Of a stretch of DNA of 64,000 nucleotides, positions 36,020 through 45,633 are shown piece after piece. Origin of the DNA: Sporobacter sp942492735 (GTDB lineage: Bacteria; Bacillota; Clostridia; Oscillospirales; Oscillospiraceae); contig OW818648.1 in assembly GCA_942492735.1 (NCBI GenBank), forward strand, positions 2,046,001-2,110,000. Reading direction: 5' to 3'. Position numbers and translations under genes: made by a program. The notes beneath the pieces were generated by a model. The model made no database searches. It was not told where the DNA came from and was given only the letters and a program-made list of their open reading frames with translations. Position 1 is the first letter of the stretch, and each line of letters opens with the position of its first letter.

Positions 36020-39000
36020 ATGAAGAAAAAAATATTGAGCTTGGCACTCGTTTTTACCATGGTTTTATTTCTAATGCCCATCTCTTCGCTTGCAGCTGGT
36101 ATTAACACCGATATCAACGGTCACTGGGCACAAGCTGCAATCGTAAAGTGGCGTGATTGGGGTATCGTCCAAGGATCAGATGGAAGATTCCGACCTGATG
36201 ATCCTATAACGCGCGGAGAATTGGCCGTTGTTATCGACAATATAATGAAATATCAAAAAGAAGCAACGAATAGTTTCTCTGATCTAGGACAAGCATTCTA
36301 TACGGATGCAGTACTTAAGGCAAATGCGGCTGGAATTATTTTAGGCGCCGGTAATTTGATACGTCCAACAGATAAGATAACGAAGGAAGAAGCAGCGGTC
36401 ATGCTGGCCCGTGCTTTAGGCGTTGACGAGTGTGTCACGCCAACTGTAAACTTCGCAGATAATGCCCTGACATCATCTTGGGCAGTTGCATATGTAAATG
36501 GGATGGCCACAAAAGGATTTATTCAAGGATATGAAAATAACTTTAACCCCAAGGCGATGATAAGTAGGGCTGAAATTGTAACAATTTTAAACAATGCAAT
36601 AGCAACAATCTGCTCCGTTGCAAAAGAATATACCGGCTCCGTCGACGGGACGGTTATTGTCAACACATCCGGTGCCACTCTTAATAATATGACGATTAGC
36701 GGTGACCTTATCATTTCTGAAGGGGTCGGAAATGGCGACCTGACACTTAATAATGTGATCGTCACCGGCAATACGATTATTCGTGGCGGCGGGCTTAATT
36801 CCATACATATCACCGGTGACAGTCATATATCGAATATAATTATGCAAAAGTTGGATGATGGTTCAATTATGGCTGTCACAGCAGACGGGGCAGTTGTCGA
36901 CGCGGTCGTCGTCGATGATGGTACAGACGATATTATTCTGAGCGGTTCGTTTGTGAATGTTACCATTGCTGCTGATGTCAATGTCAACGCAGTCGGGGCG
37001 AATATACAAAACCTGAATATGACAGCAGCACACTCATCCGCCACTATTGACTCGAAATCGACTGTCAAAACTCTTTCCTTCTCAGAAGCTGCAGCAGGGT
37101 CCACTATTGAGAATAACGGTACAATAGCAAACGCAAATGTTAATGCCAACGGCATAATTATTAACGGTAATGTACCAGCTTCAGTTAAAGTCGGCAGCAA
37201 TGTCACCCAAGGTCCGACCGACAGCAGCGGGAAGCCCGTTACAGGTCAAAGCACCGGCGGCGGAGGGGGTGGCGTGATCAGCGGCGGCGGTGGTGTTGCC
37301 TTGACGGTCACGGGCATTGATGTGACACATGCGCCGAATAAAATCTCGTACGTTGTTGGCGATACATTTGATCCAGCCGGAATGATTGTCACTGCGACAT
37401 ATAATGATAATTCAACGGTCGCTGTCACAGGATACACCTGGGATCCCTCCGGAGCCCTTACGGAAAGCGACACGGAGATTACAATAACTTTCTCGGGAAA
37501 GACAACAACCCAGGCAATCACTGTTTCGGCGAAAACGGTCACGGGCATTGATGTGACACATGCGCCGAATAAAACCTCGTACGTTGCTGGCGAGACATTT
37601 ACTTCAGCCGGAATGATTGTCACTGCGACATATAATGATAATTCAACGGTCGCTGTCACAGGATACACCTGGGATCCCTCCGGAGCCCTTACGGAAAGCG
37701 ACACGGAGATTACAATAACTTTCTCGGGAAAGACAACAACCCAGGCAATCACTGTTTCGGCGAAGACGGTCACGGGCATTTCTGTGACACATGCACCGAA
37801 TAAAACCTCGTACGTTGTTGGCGATACATTTAATCCAGCCGGAATGGTTATCACTGCGACGTATAATGACAATTCAACAGCCGCTGTCACCGGATACACC
37901 TGCGATCCCTCCGGAGCCCTTACGGAAAGCGACACGGAGATTATAGTAACTTTCTCGGGAAAGACAACAACCCAGGCAATCACTGTTTCGGCGAAAACGG
38001 TCACGGGCATTGATGTGACACATGCGCCGAATAAAACCTCGTACGTTGCTGGCGAGACATTTACTTCAGCCGGAATGGTTATCACTGCGACGTATAACGA
38101 TAATACAACAGCCGCTGTCACCGGATACACCTGCGATCCGTCCGGAGCGCTTACGGAAAGCGATACGGAGATTATAATAACCTACGCGGGAAAGACAGCA
38201 ACCCAAGCAATCACTGTTTCGGCGAAAACGGTCACCGGCATTGCTGTGACACATGCACCGAATAAAATCTCGTACGTTGTTGGCGATACATTTAGTCCGA
38301 CCGGGATGGTTATCACTGCGACGTATAATGACAATTCTACGGCCACTGTCACCGGATACACCTGCGATCCCTCCGGAGCGCTTACGGAAAGCGACACGGA
38401 GATTACAATAACTTTCTCGGGAAAGACAGCAACCCAAGCAATCACTGTATATGCACGTACCCCGTTTGAGGATGGATATCCTTATGCAGAAGACATCGAA
38501 TCAAACAGCTTTGATGTTCTCGTAAAAGCCGATAAAGCTGTAACATTTTACTACGTTGCATATCCCAATGACCTGGGACACCCGGACCCGGATGCTGATG
38601 ATGTTATGGCGGGTACTGATGGCGCCGGACATAAAGGTCTCGCTCTCCGAAGCGGCTTCACCGACTTAGTCAACTTCAGCGACCTTGCGACGTCCATGTC
38701 TGTGATGAATGTGTATGGAAACAGGACATACAATGTGTTTATCGTCGCAGTTGATGAAAACAGTAACAAATCTGCTGTTGTAACTTTACCTGTTGCAACG
38801 TTGGACGACACGACGGCGCCGGTAGTTAAGTCGGGATACCCGATAGAAGCCCTCACCGGTTCAAACACCACGGATGTTCTGATGCAGAGCGATGAAGTGA
38901 GCAATGTTGTACAGTATCATTGGGTCGCATATGTGCGTGACACGAACCGTGAAGACCCGAGTCCTGATGACGTCATGCGTGGGACCGATGGAGACGACTC

Positions 39001-39652
39001 CAACGCCGGGGTCTTTATGAACCACCCGACCGGTTGGTCAAGCGCTCTTCTGGACACAACCTTGCATATTGCAAATTTGTCTGCATCAACCACCTATGAC
39101 GTATTTATCGTCGCCATAGATTCAGAGTGGAATGAATCTGACGTCGCTAAAATTACCGTCACAACTAGAGCCGTTGGTGATTCAGCAGGACACCAATTAA
39201 TCGTCAGCCAGTTCCAATCACTCCACTGGCTTTACATCGGCGCTAGAGATACGTACCAATATGACTGTTATTTGGATGGCACGCTCGTTACTCTAACACT
39301 ACGGTTGCCTCTGAAACAAGTGATCAGTGAAGGTGCATGGGGTTTTTATAACGTCTCGCTCGACAGCACCGGGGAAATAATAACGGGTATCAACGTATCG
39401 TCTGCGGTGTGCAGCGGCACAGGCTATACCACCGACATTGGGGGTATCACGGCTAATACGGCAGGAACCTCGAGCTCGTACACCTATGCTGCTGGCTGCT
39501 TGGTCTACTATGTCGAGAACGATACGTACTCGGTCACTGTGCTCCCGTTCTCCAGCATCCAGGCGATCGATACGAACGACCTCATCAGCGTATGGAGCAG
39601 CGGTTCGGCTCCGACTGATGCAATGGCAATCGTGATCACAAAGGTCGAATAG
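36020..39652 (+). CDS. SLH-domain surface protein with five bacterial Ig-like (Big_3-type) repeats
   Basis: A 1210-residue exported protein. Signal peptide ends near SSLAAG (~27). Three SLH domains (~30-190; e.g. GHWAQAAIVKWRDWGIVQGS and FRPDDPITRGELA) should bind secondary cell-wall polysaccharide, usually pyruvylated. A beta-rich segment follows (~200-395: NNMTISGDLIISEG, NNVIVTGNTIIRGGG). After a glycine run come five 77-residue Ig-like repeats (~428-813), each starting VTGIxVTHAPNK and ending with TTTQAITVSAK or a close variant. Two fibronectin-III-like repeats (~815-1050; TYNVFIVAVDENSNKS and TYDVFIVAIDSEWNES) and an unrecognised C-terminal domain complete it. The start is ATG 36020 with AAGGTGG at 9 bases. 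Own promoter and probable terminator. Confidence 0.9.
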   Translation: MKKKILSLALVFTMVLFLMPISSLAAGINTDINGHWAQAAIVKWRDWGIVQGSDGRFRPDDPITRGELAVVIDNIMKYQKEATNSFSDLGQAFYTDAVLKANAAGIILGAGNLIRPTDKITKEEAAVMLARALGVDECVTPTVNFADNALTSSWAVAYVNGMATKGFIQGYENNFNPKAMISRAEIVTILNNAIATICSVAKEYTGSVDGTVIVNTSGATLNNMTISGDLIISEGVGNGDLTLNNVIVTGNTIIRGGGLNSIHITGDSHISNIIMQKLDDGSIMAVTADGAVVDAVVVDDGTDDIILSGSFVNVTIAADVNVNAVGANIQNLNMTAAHSSATIDSKSTVKTLSFSEAAAGSTIENNGTIANANVNANGIIINGNVPASVKVGSNVTQGPTDSSGKPVTGQSTGGGGGGVISGGGGVALTVTGIDVTHAPNKISYVVGDTFDPAGMIVTATYNDNSTVAVTGYTWDPSGALTESDTEITITFSGKTTTQAITVSAKTVTGIDVTHAPNKTSYVAGETFTSAGMIVTATYNDNSTVAVTGYTWDPSGALTESDTEITITFSGKTTTQAITVSAKTVTGISVTHAPNKTSYVVGDTFNPAGMVITATYNDNSTAAVTGYTCDPSGALTESDTEIIVTFSGKTTTQAITVSAKTVTGIDVTHAPNKTSYVAGETFTSAGMVITATYNDNTTAAVTGYTCDPSGALTESDTEIIITYAGKTATQAITVSAKTVTGIAVTHAPNKISYVVGDTFSPTGMVITATYNDNSTATVTGYTCDPSGALTESDTEITITFSGKTATQAITVYARTPFEDGYPYAEDIESNSFDVLVKADKAVTFYYVAYPNDLGHPDPDADDVMAGTDGAGHKGLALRSGFTDLVNFSDLATSMSVMNVYGNRTYNVFIVAVDENSNKSAVVTLPVATLDDTTAPVVKSGYPIEALTGSNTTDVLMQSDEVSNVVQYHWVAYVRDTNREDPSPDDVMRGTDGDDSNAGVFMNHPTGWSSALLDTTLHIANLSASTTYDVFIVAIDSEWNESDVAKITVTTRAVGDSAGHQLIVSQFQSLHWLYIGARDTYQYDCYLDGTLVTLTLRLPLKQVISEGAWGFYNVSLDSTGEIITGINVSSAVCSGTGYTTDIGGITANTAGTSSSYTYAAGCLVYYVENDTYSVTVLPFSSIQAIDTNDLISVWSSGSAPTDAMAIVITKVE
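37304..38458 (+). repeat. Five tandem 231-bp repeats inside the SLH protein gene
   Basis: Units begin at 37304, 37535, 37766, 37997 and 38228, each exactly 231 bp (77 codons). Units 1 and 2 are nearly identical over long stretches, and units 3 to 5 share a different variant (TGCGATCC instead of TGGGATCC in the middle). This pattern suggests recent unit duplication and probable copy-number variation. Confidence 0.93.
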
Positions 39653-39687
39653 ATAAACGAGCAATTAACAAACAAAAAAGTTTGAAA

Positions 39688-39735
39688 ACCCGTTCGTAAA
39701 TCTATGAACAAAGAACCACCGATTTACGAACGGGT
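39688..39735 (+). terminator. Perfect 15-bp inverted repeat after the SLH gene (probable terminator)
   Basis: ACCCGTTCGTAAATC and GATTTACGAACGGGT pair perfectly across an 18-base loop, starting 36 bases after the stop. The T-run (TACTTTTTT) comes only some 15 bases after the stem, so termination is likely but not textbook. Confidence 0.5.
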
Positions 39736-39781
39736 CCTGTTGCTTCTTATACTTTTTTGGATTAAATCGACATAAAAGGCG

Positions 39782-39809
39782 TTATTTTGTGTTGCCCTTA
39801 AATTATACT
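39782..39809 (+). promoter_or_regulatory. Possible promoter of the second glycan locus
   Basis: TTATTT (39782-39787) and TATACT (39804-39809) are 16 bases apart. The -10 is good and the -35 poor. It is the best candidate in the gap before the acyl carrier protein gene. Confidence 0.4.
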
Positions 39810-39881
39810 TGAGTACATGTACTGATATCAAACTAGGACTCGCGCTGGGTACTGAAAGGCTTAAGATAAGAAGGAGATTTT

Positions 39882-40196
39882 ATGATCGGAAATAATGCAT
39901 TGGAGAAAGATGTTTCATTGAAGGAAAATATTGAATTAGAGGAGATCATACATAATATCCGCAAGTTTATATTCGAAAATTATCTATTCGGATACAAAGA
40001 GAACGAATTAACAAATGATATGTCCTTTCTGGGTTACGGCGTTATTGATTCGCTCGGAGTCGTGGAGCTTCTCACCTACATAGAGAAGGAATTCAACATC
40101 ACCGTGTCTAATGACGAAATTCTGCCGGACAACCTGGACTCGGTCGACTGCGTTAGCCGGTTTATTTTGCGAAAAGCAATGATGAAAAGGGGATGA
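39882..40196 (+). CDS. Acyl carrier protein
   Basis: A 104-residue carrier protein. The phosphopantetheine attachment serine is S57 in GVIDSLGVVELL, followed by helix 3 residues (EKEFNITVSNDEI) typical of ACP/PCP folds. It carries an extra ~18-residue N-terminus. RBS GAAGGAG precedes ATG. It is the first gene of a tight operon with a PP-loop ATPase, an AMP-ligase and an asparagine synthetase, so it probably carries the acyl or aminoacyl group activated by that ligase rather than serving fatty-acid synthesis. Confidence 0.88.
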   Translation: MIGNNALEKDVSLKENIELEEIIHNIRKFIFENYLFGYKENELTNDMSFLGYGVIDSLGVVELLTYIEKEFNITVSNDEILPDNLDSVDCVSRFILRKAMMKRG

Positions 40197-40200
40197 CGCT

Positions 40201-41229
40201 TTGAAGATCTGCAGAAACTGCACGCTGAACGATAAGATTTTCAGCGTTCATATCGATGATGACGGCCTATGTAATTACTGCCTGCGCACCGGACAAGCTG
40301 CCGGACTATCTCAGGCTGAAATAGACGATGCCGAAAATAAGCTTAAAGTGGCTTTTGATGCCGCCAGGGATAAACCCTACCAGGTGCTGCTGGCCTATAG
40401 CGGCGGAAAGGACAGCACCTTCACACTCATGACGCTCGTAGAGAAATACGGTGCGTCGGTCCTGGCTATGACGTTTGACAACGGTTTTCTGACAGAGCAG
40501 TGTTTAAATAACATCCATGAAGTGACAGCGCGGCTCGGCGTCGACAACCTGATCGTCAGTCCTGATTTTTCGAAGCTGTCCGCCATTTTTAATCTGGCGT
40601 CTCAGCAACAGATATTCCCCAGGAAAGCACTGGAAAGGGCGAGTTCTGTCTGTACAGCCTGCATCGGACTTATCAAATCAGCGGCGTACCGCGAGGCGAT
40701 AAACAGGCAGATCCCTTATATCTGCTTCGGCTGGACACCAGGGCAGGCACCAGTCAAAAGCCCCATAATGAAGCTGGATTACCGGATGATTCTGGCCAAT
40801 GAGCGGCAGATCATGGAGCCAATTGTGAAAAATCTCGGAGATGGTTATCGGAGGTATTTTAATGAACATGAATGGCTTGAACAGCGTTGCGCTGATATCC
40901 CTGCGCTCCTGTATCCTCTCGTCTTCAGCCGGTATAATGAAGAGGCGGTACTCTCGTCAATCGGGCGCCTCGGCTGGAAAAAGCCTCTCGATACGGACAC
41001 GAACAGTACAAATTGCCAACTCAATTCATATGCCAACGCAATCCATCTTCATGATTACGGCTTCAACCCATATACTTTTGAAATCGCCGGTCTTGTGCGA
41101 GAGGGTTTATTAGACCGGGATGAAGGTCTTGAAAAGCTCTCTTGCTGCGGTGACAACGAGGTCATAGCCGATGTGAAAACAAAACTCGCGAAATATGCAG
41201 CGCATGAGATACAGGGGGCATGCGTATGA
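40201..41229 (+). CDS. PP-loop ATP-pyrophosphatase with zinc-ribbon N-terminus (WbpG/N-acetyl sugar amidotransferase-like)
   Basis: A 342-residue protein. The N-terminal CRNC ... CNYC pair (~4-7 and ~23-26) forms a metal-binding knuckle. The PP-loop LLAYSGGKDSTF is at ~63-74, and a further cysteine pair SVCTAC is at ~149-154. This arrangement is seen in WbpG/PseA-like amidotransferases of O-antigen loci, which adenylate a carbonyl for replacement by nitrogen. The TTG start is five bases after the ACP stop with AAGGGGA upstream. Within this cassette it could amidate or thiolate a sugar acid or a carrier-bound acyl group. The fold is secure, the reaction inferred. Confidence 0.8.
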   Translation: MKICRNCTLNDKIFSVHIDDDGLCNYCLRTGQAAGLSQAEIDDAENKLKVAFDAARDKPYQVLLAYSGGKDSTFTLMTLVEKYGASVLAMTFDNGFLTEQCLNNIHEVTARLGVDNLIVSPDFSKLSAIFNLASQQQIFPRKALERASSVCTACIGLIKSAAYREAINRQIPYICFGWTPGQAPVKSPIMKLDYRMILANERQIMEPIVKNLGDGYRRYFNEHEWLEQRCADIPALLYPLVFSRYNEEAVLSSIGRLGWKKPLDTDTNSTNCQLNSYANAIHLHDYGFNPYTFEIAGLVREGLLDRDEGLEKLSCCGDNEVIADVKTKLAKYAAHEIQGACV

Positions 41230-42713
41230 ATAATATCTTTTTATTTTTAAAGGACAGCGCGCGGCTATATCCCGACAAAATTTTTGTCGTTGATAAAGAC
41301 AAGGCCTTGACGTATCTGGAGCTTTGCCAAAAAACGGTTTTTTTGGCGGGCACCCTTGAAATACTGGGAGTGAAAAGAGGCGATAGGGTCCTTATTTATC
41401 TGGACAATTCAGCAGAGTATATAGCTGCGTACTTCGCGGTACTGTATCTCGGTGCCATCGTCGTGCCAATCAACAAAAATTTGACAATGGAAGTCGTCCG
41501 GTTTATTGCCGCTGACGCTGACCCGGTCCTCGTTATGACGAACTCCGTCTTTAAAAAAAGGCTCTCCGACATTGGCCCGAAGCTGCCGGAGCGTTTGATC
41601 TTCATCCTGGACAACCTCGTAACTGTCGGACGGGCTGGTGAGAAGGAACCAGTTGGCCAAGCCGCCGATGACGGCAGCGCGCCAGCGCTCATCTTGTATA
41701 CCTCCGGAACGACGCGAATGCCGAAGGGGGTCGTGCTTTCTCATGATAACCTTCGGACCAATACAGATTCCATTATCTCCTATCTCGGGCTTCTTGAAAA
41801 AGATTCCCTTCTCGCCGTCGTCAACTTCTGTTATTCCTACGGGAATTCCCTGCTTTTAACGCATACGAGGGCCAGCAGCACAATTTTTATCGAAAACAGG
41901 ACATCTTATCCCATCAAAATCATCGAACAGCTCTGCGAGAGCAAAGCAACCGGCTTTTCGACCGTTGGCTCGTTTCTCAACATCCTTCTTAAACAGGGAT
42001 TTTTGAGAGCGGAGCATCTCAGATATCTGAACTATATGACGTTTGCCGGCGAGAGTACCTGCTTCGAGGATATCATGAAGCTACTGAATCTGGCACCCCA
42101 TATCAAGGTCTACGTCATGTACGGGCAGACGGAGGCGTCTGCACGCCTGAGTTTCCTGGAGCCTGCCTTGATCGTTAATAAAAGGGGATCCGTTGGAAAA
42201 GCCATTCCCGGCGTCACGCTCCGTGTCGTCACGGAGAGCGGTCAGGACGTCAAACCCGGCGAGGTCGGGGAGGTCATCGCCTCAGGGGGTAACATTATGC
42301 AGGGTTACTGGCGTAATGATTCCGCGACACGAGAAGTCCTGCGAGACGGCTGGCTCTACACCGGAGACCTCGCCGTTATGGACGAGGACGGGTTTATTTA
42401 CATCAAAGGGCGTAAGGACGACATCATCAAGTTTATGGGCCACAGGATCAGCCCTGCCGAGATCGAAGCGGCCATCAACAGTTGTCAGAACGTCCTCGAA
42501 TCGGCTGCTGTTGCGGAAACCGTTGACGGGTATGCGCAGATCAAGGCGTTCATCGTCCCGCAGGACGTGCTCATTGACGTGACGCAGCTTGCCGCACAAG
42601 TTAAAAAGCTGCTGCCGCCGTTTAAAAACCCGCAATATTACGAGGTTATCGACGCGCTCCCAAGGACGGCAAGCGGGAAAATCCGCCGGAGCGATCTGAG
42701 GAAAAGACTATAG
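41226..42713 (+). CDS. AMP-forming acyl-CoA/acyl-ACP ligase (ANL superfamily)
   Basis: A 495-residue adenylate-forming enzyme with all core motifs: the P-loop ALILYTSGTTRMPKGV (~155-170), YGQTEASARLS (~300-310), GWLYTGDLAVMDEDGFIYIKGRKDDIIKFMGHRISPAEIE (~375-415), and the catalytic lysine in PRTASGKIRRSDL near the end. It should activate a carboxylic or amino acid with ATP and load it on the neighbouring ACP. It resembles ligases linked with exopolysaccharide/exosortase loci in Gram-negatives, by memory of that family. The ATG at 41226 overlaps the previous stop; an ATG two codons earlier is too close to the ribosome site. Confidence 0.87.
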   Translation: MNNIFLFLKDSARLYPDKIFVVDKDKALTYLELCQKTVFLAGTLEILGVKRGDRVLIYLDNSAEYIAAYFAVLYLGAIVVPINKNLTMEVVRFIAADADPVLVMTNSVFKKRLSDIGPKLPERLIFILDNLVTVGRAGEKEPVGQAADDGSAPALILYTSGTTRMPKGVVLSHDNLRTNTDSIISYLGLLEKDSLLAVVNFCYSYGNSLLLTHTRASSTIFIENRTSYPIKIIEQLCESKATGFSTVGSFLNILLKQGFLRAEHLRYLNYMTFAGESTCFEDIMKLLNLAPHIKVYVMYGQTEASARLSFLEPALIVNKRGSVGKAIPGVTLRVVTESGQDVKPGEVGEVIASGGNIMQGYWRNDSATREVLRDGWLYTGDLAVMDEDGFIYIKGRKDDIIKFMGHRISPAEIEAAINSCQNVLESAAVAETVDGYAQIKAFIVPQDVLIDVTQLAAQVKKLLPPFKNPQYYEVIDALPRTASGKIRRSDLRKRL

Positions 42714-42732
42714 TTAAAGAGGTGATGAGTAT

Positions 42733-44631
42733 ATGTGCGGTATTGCCGGACTCCTCAAAACGCAAAAAAAGGACTACGACGAGATCTTGCGTGAGATGGT
42801 CGGCAGCATCCGCTACCGTGGGCCTGATGATATGGGCTTTTACATAGACGGCGATATCTGCTTTGGACACGCCCGCCTCAGTATTATCGACCCGGAGGGC
42901 GGCGTCCAGCCTGCGTTCAGCGAAGACGGAGAAATCGTCGTCATCTTCAACGGAGAGATCTTCAATTATCGGACTTTGCGGGAGGATCTGCTCCGGCGTG
43001 GCCACTGCCTGTCCAACAACTCCGATACGGCTGTCCTGCCCCATTTGTACGAGGAGTATGGCTTGAAAATGTTCGACACGCTGAACGGCCAATTCGCGAT
43101 CGCCATCTGGGATAAACGAAAAAAAAGACTTATACTCGGCAGGGACAGGTTCGGCGAGAAGCCTCTTTTTTATTTTCATCGCGGACAGGACTTTAGCTTT
43201 GCCTCCGAGGCGAAGGCGCTCTTCAAAAGCGGCCTTGTGCAGCCGGCGCTGTCCCCAGCGGCGCTCCGGCATGTTTTCACCTTCTGGACGCCTGTTGGAA
43301 GCGAGTCGGTATTCGAAGACATTCTCCAGGTCATGCCGGGGCATTACCTCGTCTTTGAAAATGGATGTGTCGAGACTGAAGCCTACTGGCGTATGTCTTT
43401 TAGTTCGGACGCTGATATTTGCACCATGAGTGAGGAAGATTACGTCGCCGAGCTAGAGCGCCGCCTGATTCAGTCTGTGAAGGACAGGATGGTCGCCGAT
43501 GTGCCGGTGTCATTCTATGTGAGCGGCGGCCTTGATTCCAGCCTCGTCACCTGCATTGCGGGAAAAGTTTGCGGCGCAGGGCTGAACACATTTTCACTGA
43601 CTTTTGACGATGAGAATTTCGATGAATACCCATATCAGAGGTATCTCACTGAATTACTCGGGACAAATCACCGCAGCGTATCGTTTTCGAGGGACCGGAT
43701 TCCAGCACTGCTGAGGGAGGTAGTCTATCACACCGAGGCGCCGCTTTTGAGATCGGGGGCGTTCCCAATGTATGTTCTTGCAGGTCTCGTGAGAAGGGAG
43801 GGGATAAAGGTCGTCCTATCCGGAGAAGGCTCCGACGAGCTCTTCGGGGGGTATGATATTTTCAGGGAAGTAAAAATCAGGGAATTCTGCATGAGAGCAC
43901 CTGCATCGGAAATCCGGCCTGCACTGTACAAGAGAGTAAACAACTTCGTCAGAGGCCTCAATGACCAGCCCTCTGGCTGCTTGTCCTATTATTACAAGAG
44001 TCCGAATGCAGAGAGCCTGTTCAACTCCCATCTCACCCGCTGGAAGCTGGGCGAATACAGCCGGCAGTTTTTTTCGCCGGAATTTGTAAGTGAGATAAAG
44101 GGAGACGATGCACTCGCCGGGAATTGGACGGATCTACCGACCGGCTTCGGGACATGGTCACCCATTCGTCGGGCGCAATATCTTGAAATTTCGACGCTGT
44201 TCTCCAATTACCTGCTCTCGTCTCAGGGGGACCGCGTTTCAATGGGACAGAGCGTCGAGTGCCGGTACCCGTTCCTCGACTATGACGTTGCGGATTTTAC
44301 CGCCACGCTTCCAGATACATTGAAAATCCGGGGACTTAATGAAAAATACATCGTTAAGAAACTTGCGCGAAAATATGTGCCAGACCAAATCACCAGGAGA
44401 AAAAAATTTCCATACAGGGCGCCGATTGACATAGCCAGTATGATGCGCTCTGAAGAGGTCCGCTTTGCCATGAACGACGAATGCCTGAAAAAAGCCGGCG
44501 TTTTCAGCCCCATTGCTGTGGAAAGATTTTTATCGTTCACCCTCAGAAAAGAAGCGCCAAACGAAAGAGATTGCATGCTTTTTATGGGCATATTGACAAC
44601 ACAAATTCTATCGGAACTGTTTATTGGTTAA
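42733..44631 (+). CDS. asnB: Glutamine-hydrolysing asparagine synthase-like amidotransferase
   Basis: A 632-residue protein with a class-II glutaminase domain (nucleophile Cys2 in MCGIAG; RYRGPDD, FNGEIFNY, GRDRFGEKPL) and an AsnB synthetase domain with PP-loop VSFYVSGGLDSSLV (~258-271) and VLSGEGSDELFGGY (~358-371). True asparagine synthesis is possible, but AsnB homologues beside ACP/ligase genes in glycan loci often amidate something else. Good RBS AGAGGTGA. It ends the four-gene cassette, 36 bases before a glycosyltransferase gene. Confidence 0.87.
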   Translation: MCGIAGLLKTQKKDYDEILREMVGSIRYRGPDDMGFYIDGDICFGHARLSIIDPEGGVQPAFSEDGEIVVIFNGEIFNYRTLREDLLRRGHCLSNNSDTAVLPHLYEEYGLKMFDTLNGQFAIAIWDKRKKRLILGRDRFGEKPLFYFHRGQDFSFASEAKALFKSGLVQPALSPAALRHVFTFWTPVGSESVFEDILQVMPGHYLVFENGCVETEAYWRMSFSSDADICTMSEEDYVAELERRLIQSVKDRMVADVPVSFYVSGGLDSSLVTCIAGKVCGAGLNTFSLTFDDENFDEYPYQRYLTELLGTNHRSVSFSRDRIPALLREVVYHTEAPLLRSGAFPMYVLAGLVRREGIKVVLSGEGSDELFGGYDIFREVKIREFCMRAPASEIRPALYKRVNNFVRGLNDQPSGCLSYYYKSPNAESLFNSHLTRWKLGEYSRQFFSPEFVSEIKGDDALAGNWTDLPTGFGTWSPIRRAQYLEISTLFSNYLLSSQGDRVSMGQSVECRYPFLDYDVADFTATLPDTLKIRGLNEKYIVKKLARKYVPDQITRRKKFPYRAPIDIASMMRSEEVRFAMNDECLKKAGVFSPIAVERFLSFTLRKEAPNERDCMLFMGILTTQILSELFIG

Positions 44632-44667
44632 CGAAAAGGGTAATGTACCAGACATGGAGGCGCAAAA

Positions 44668-45633
44668 TTGGAACCGTTGGTGAGTGTTATTATTCCGGTT
44701 TACAATGCAGAAGAATACTTGGATAAATGCATCAAGAGCGTTATCAGCCAAACGTATAAAAATTTGGAGATAATCTTAATTAATGACGGCTCTACTGATG
44801 GGAGCCTGGAATTATGCAATTTTTACGCTTTAAGTGAGAGCAATGTTAAAGTATTGAGTCAGCAAAACGCCGGTGCAAGCAGCGCAAGAAATCTGGGGCT
44901 TGCTCATTCAACGGGCGACTACATTGTATTTGTTGATTCAGATGATTGGATTATGCCTGCCTATGTAGAGAGTCTATATTTTAACCTGGTTAACTACTCT
45001 GCTGATATGGTCATTATTGATTATTTCATTGAAGAGAATACAAAATTGTTATACAGCAAAAAAAAAGGATCAATAAATATCTATACAAATAAAGAGACTT
45101 TAAATCATATTTTTGATACTGATAAATTTCTGGGGTATATATGGAATAAGATTTTCCAAGCTCGTATCATAAAAAACAGTAACATGATGTTTAATACAGA
45201 ATTAAAGGTATGGGAAGACTTATTGTTTTGCTGCCAGTATATAAGTAGAATTGAGAAAATTGTCTACATTCAGAAACCACTATACGTTTATAAACTGCGA
45301 AATGACAGCCTAACTAAGAGTACATGTTATGAAGTTCAAAAATCACTGCTTAAATCAGTTGAGAAAATTATGGAGCTTTCAAAGAATTCATCTTCAGAAT
45401 TCAGTAAGCAAACAAGCAAGGCTTACGCGAATGCCTGTATTGATCGGATATTAATGGAGTTCAGAAACAGAGAATATACTGCAAATTCAATACAAGAGAA
45501 ATTAAGTTCAGCTAGACCATATCTTGGATATTTATCTGTGAAAAATAGGATGAAGTATTTATGTATTAAGACAATGCCGAAAACATTATTCATCCTTATT
45601 ACATATAGACCTTTGGGTAGGACACTAAAATGA
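44668..45633 (+). CDS. Glycosyltransferase family 2
   Basis: A 321-residue GT2 enzyme with VSVIIPVYNAEEYLDKCIKS, EIILINDGSTDGS (~32-44), AGASSARNLGLA and the DXD-like FVDSDDWIM (~88-96). TTG start, supported by GGAGG 8 bases upstream and by the protein beginning exactly at the GT2 beta-strand. Base use becomes markedly more AT-rich here than in the cassette before it. The last four bases overlap the next gene. Confidence 0.88.
   Translation: MEPLVSVIIPVYNAEEYLDKCIKSVISQTYKNLEIILINDGSTDGSLELCNFYALSESNVKVLSQQNAGASSARNLGLAHSTGDYIVFVDSDDWIMPAYVESLYFNLVNYSADMVIIDYFIEENTKLLYSKKKGSINIYTNKETLNHIFDTDKFLGYIWNKIFQARIIKNSNMMFNTELKVWEDLLFCCQYISRIEKIVYIQKPLYVYKLRNDSLTKSTCYEVQKSLLKSVEKIMELSKNSSSEFSKQTSKAYANACIDRILMEFRNREYTANSIQEKLSSARPYLGYLSVKNRMKYLCIKTMPKTLFILITYRPLGRTLK

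Noticed and set aside
37246..38130. A long open frame on the - strand opposite the Ig-like repeats.
   Set aside because: It is the antisense of the repeated units, has no ribosome site, and its repeats merely mirror those of the SLH gene.
37304..38458. Regular repeats considered as a CRISPR array.
   Set aside because: The repeats are 231 bp, in frame and coding, with no spacers.
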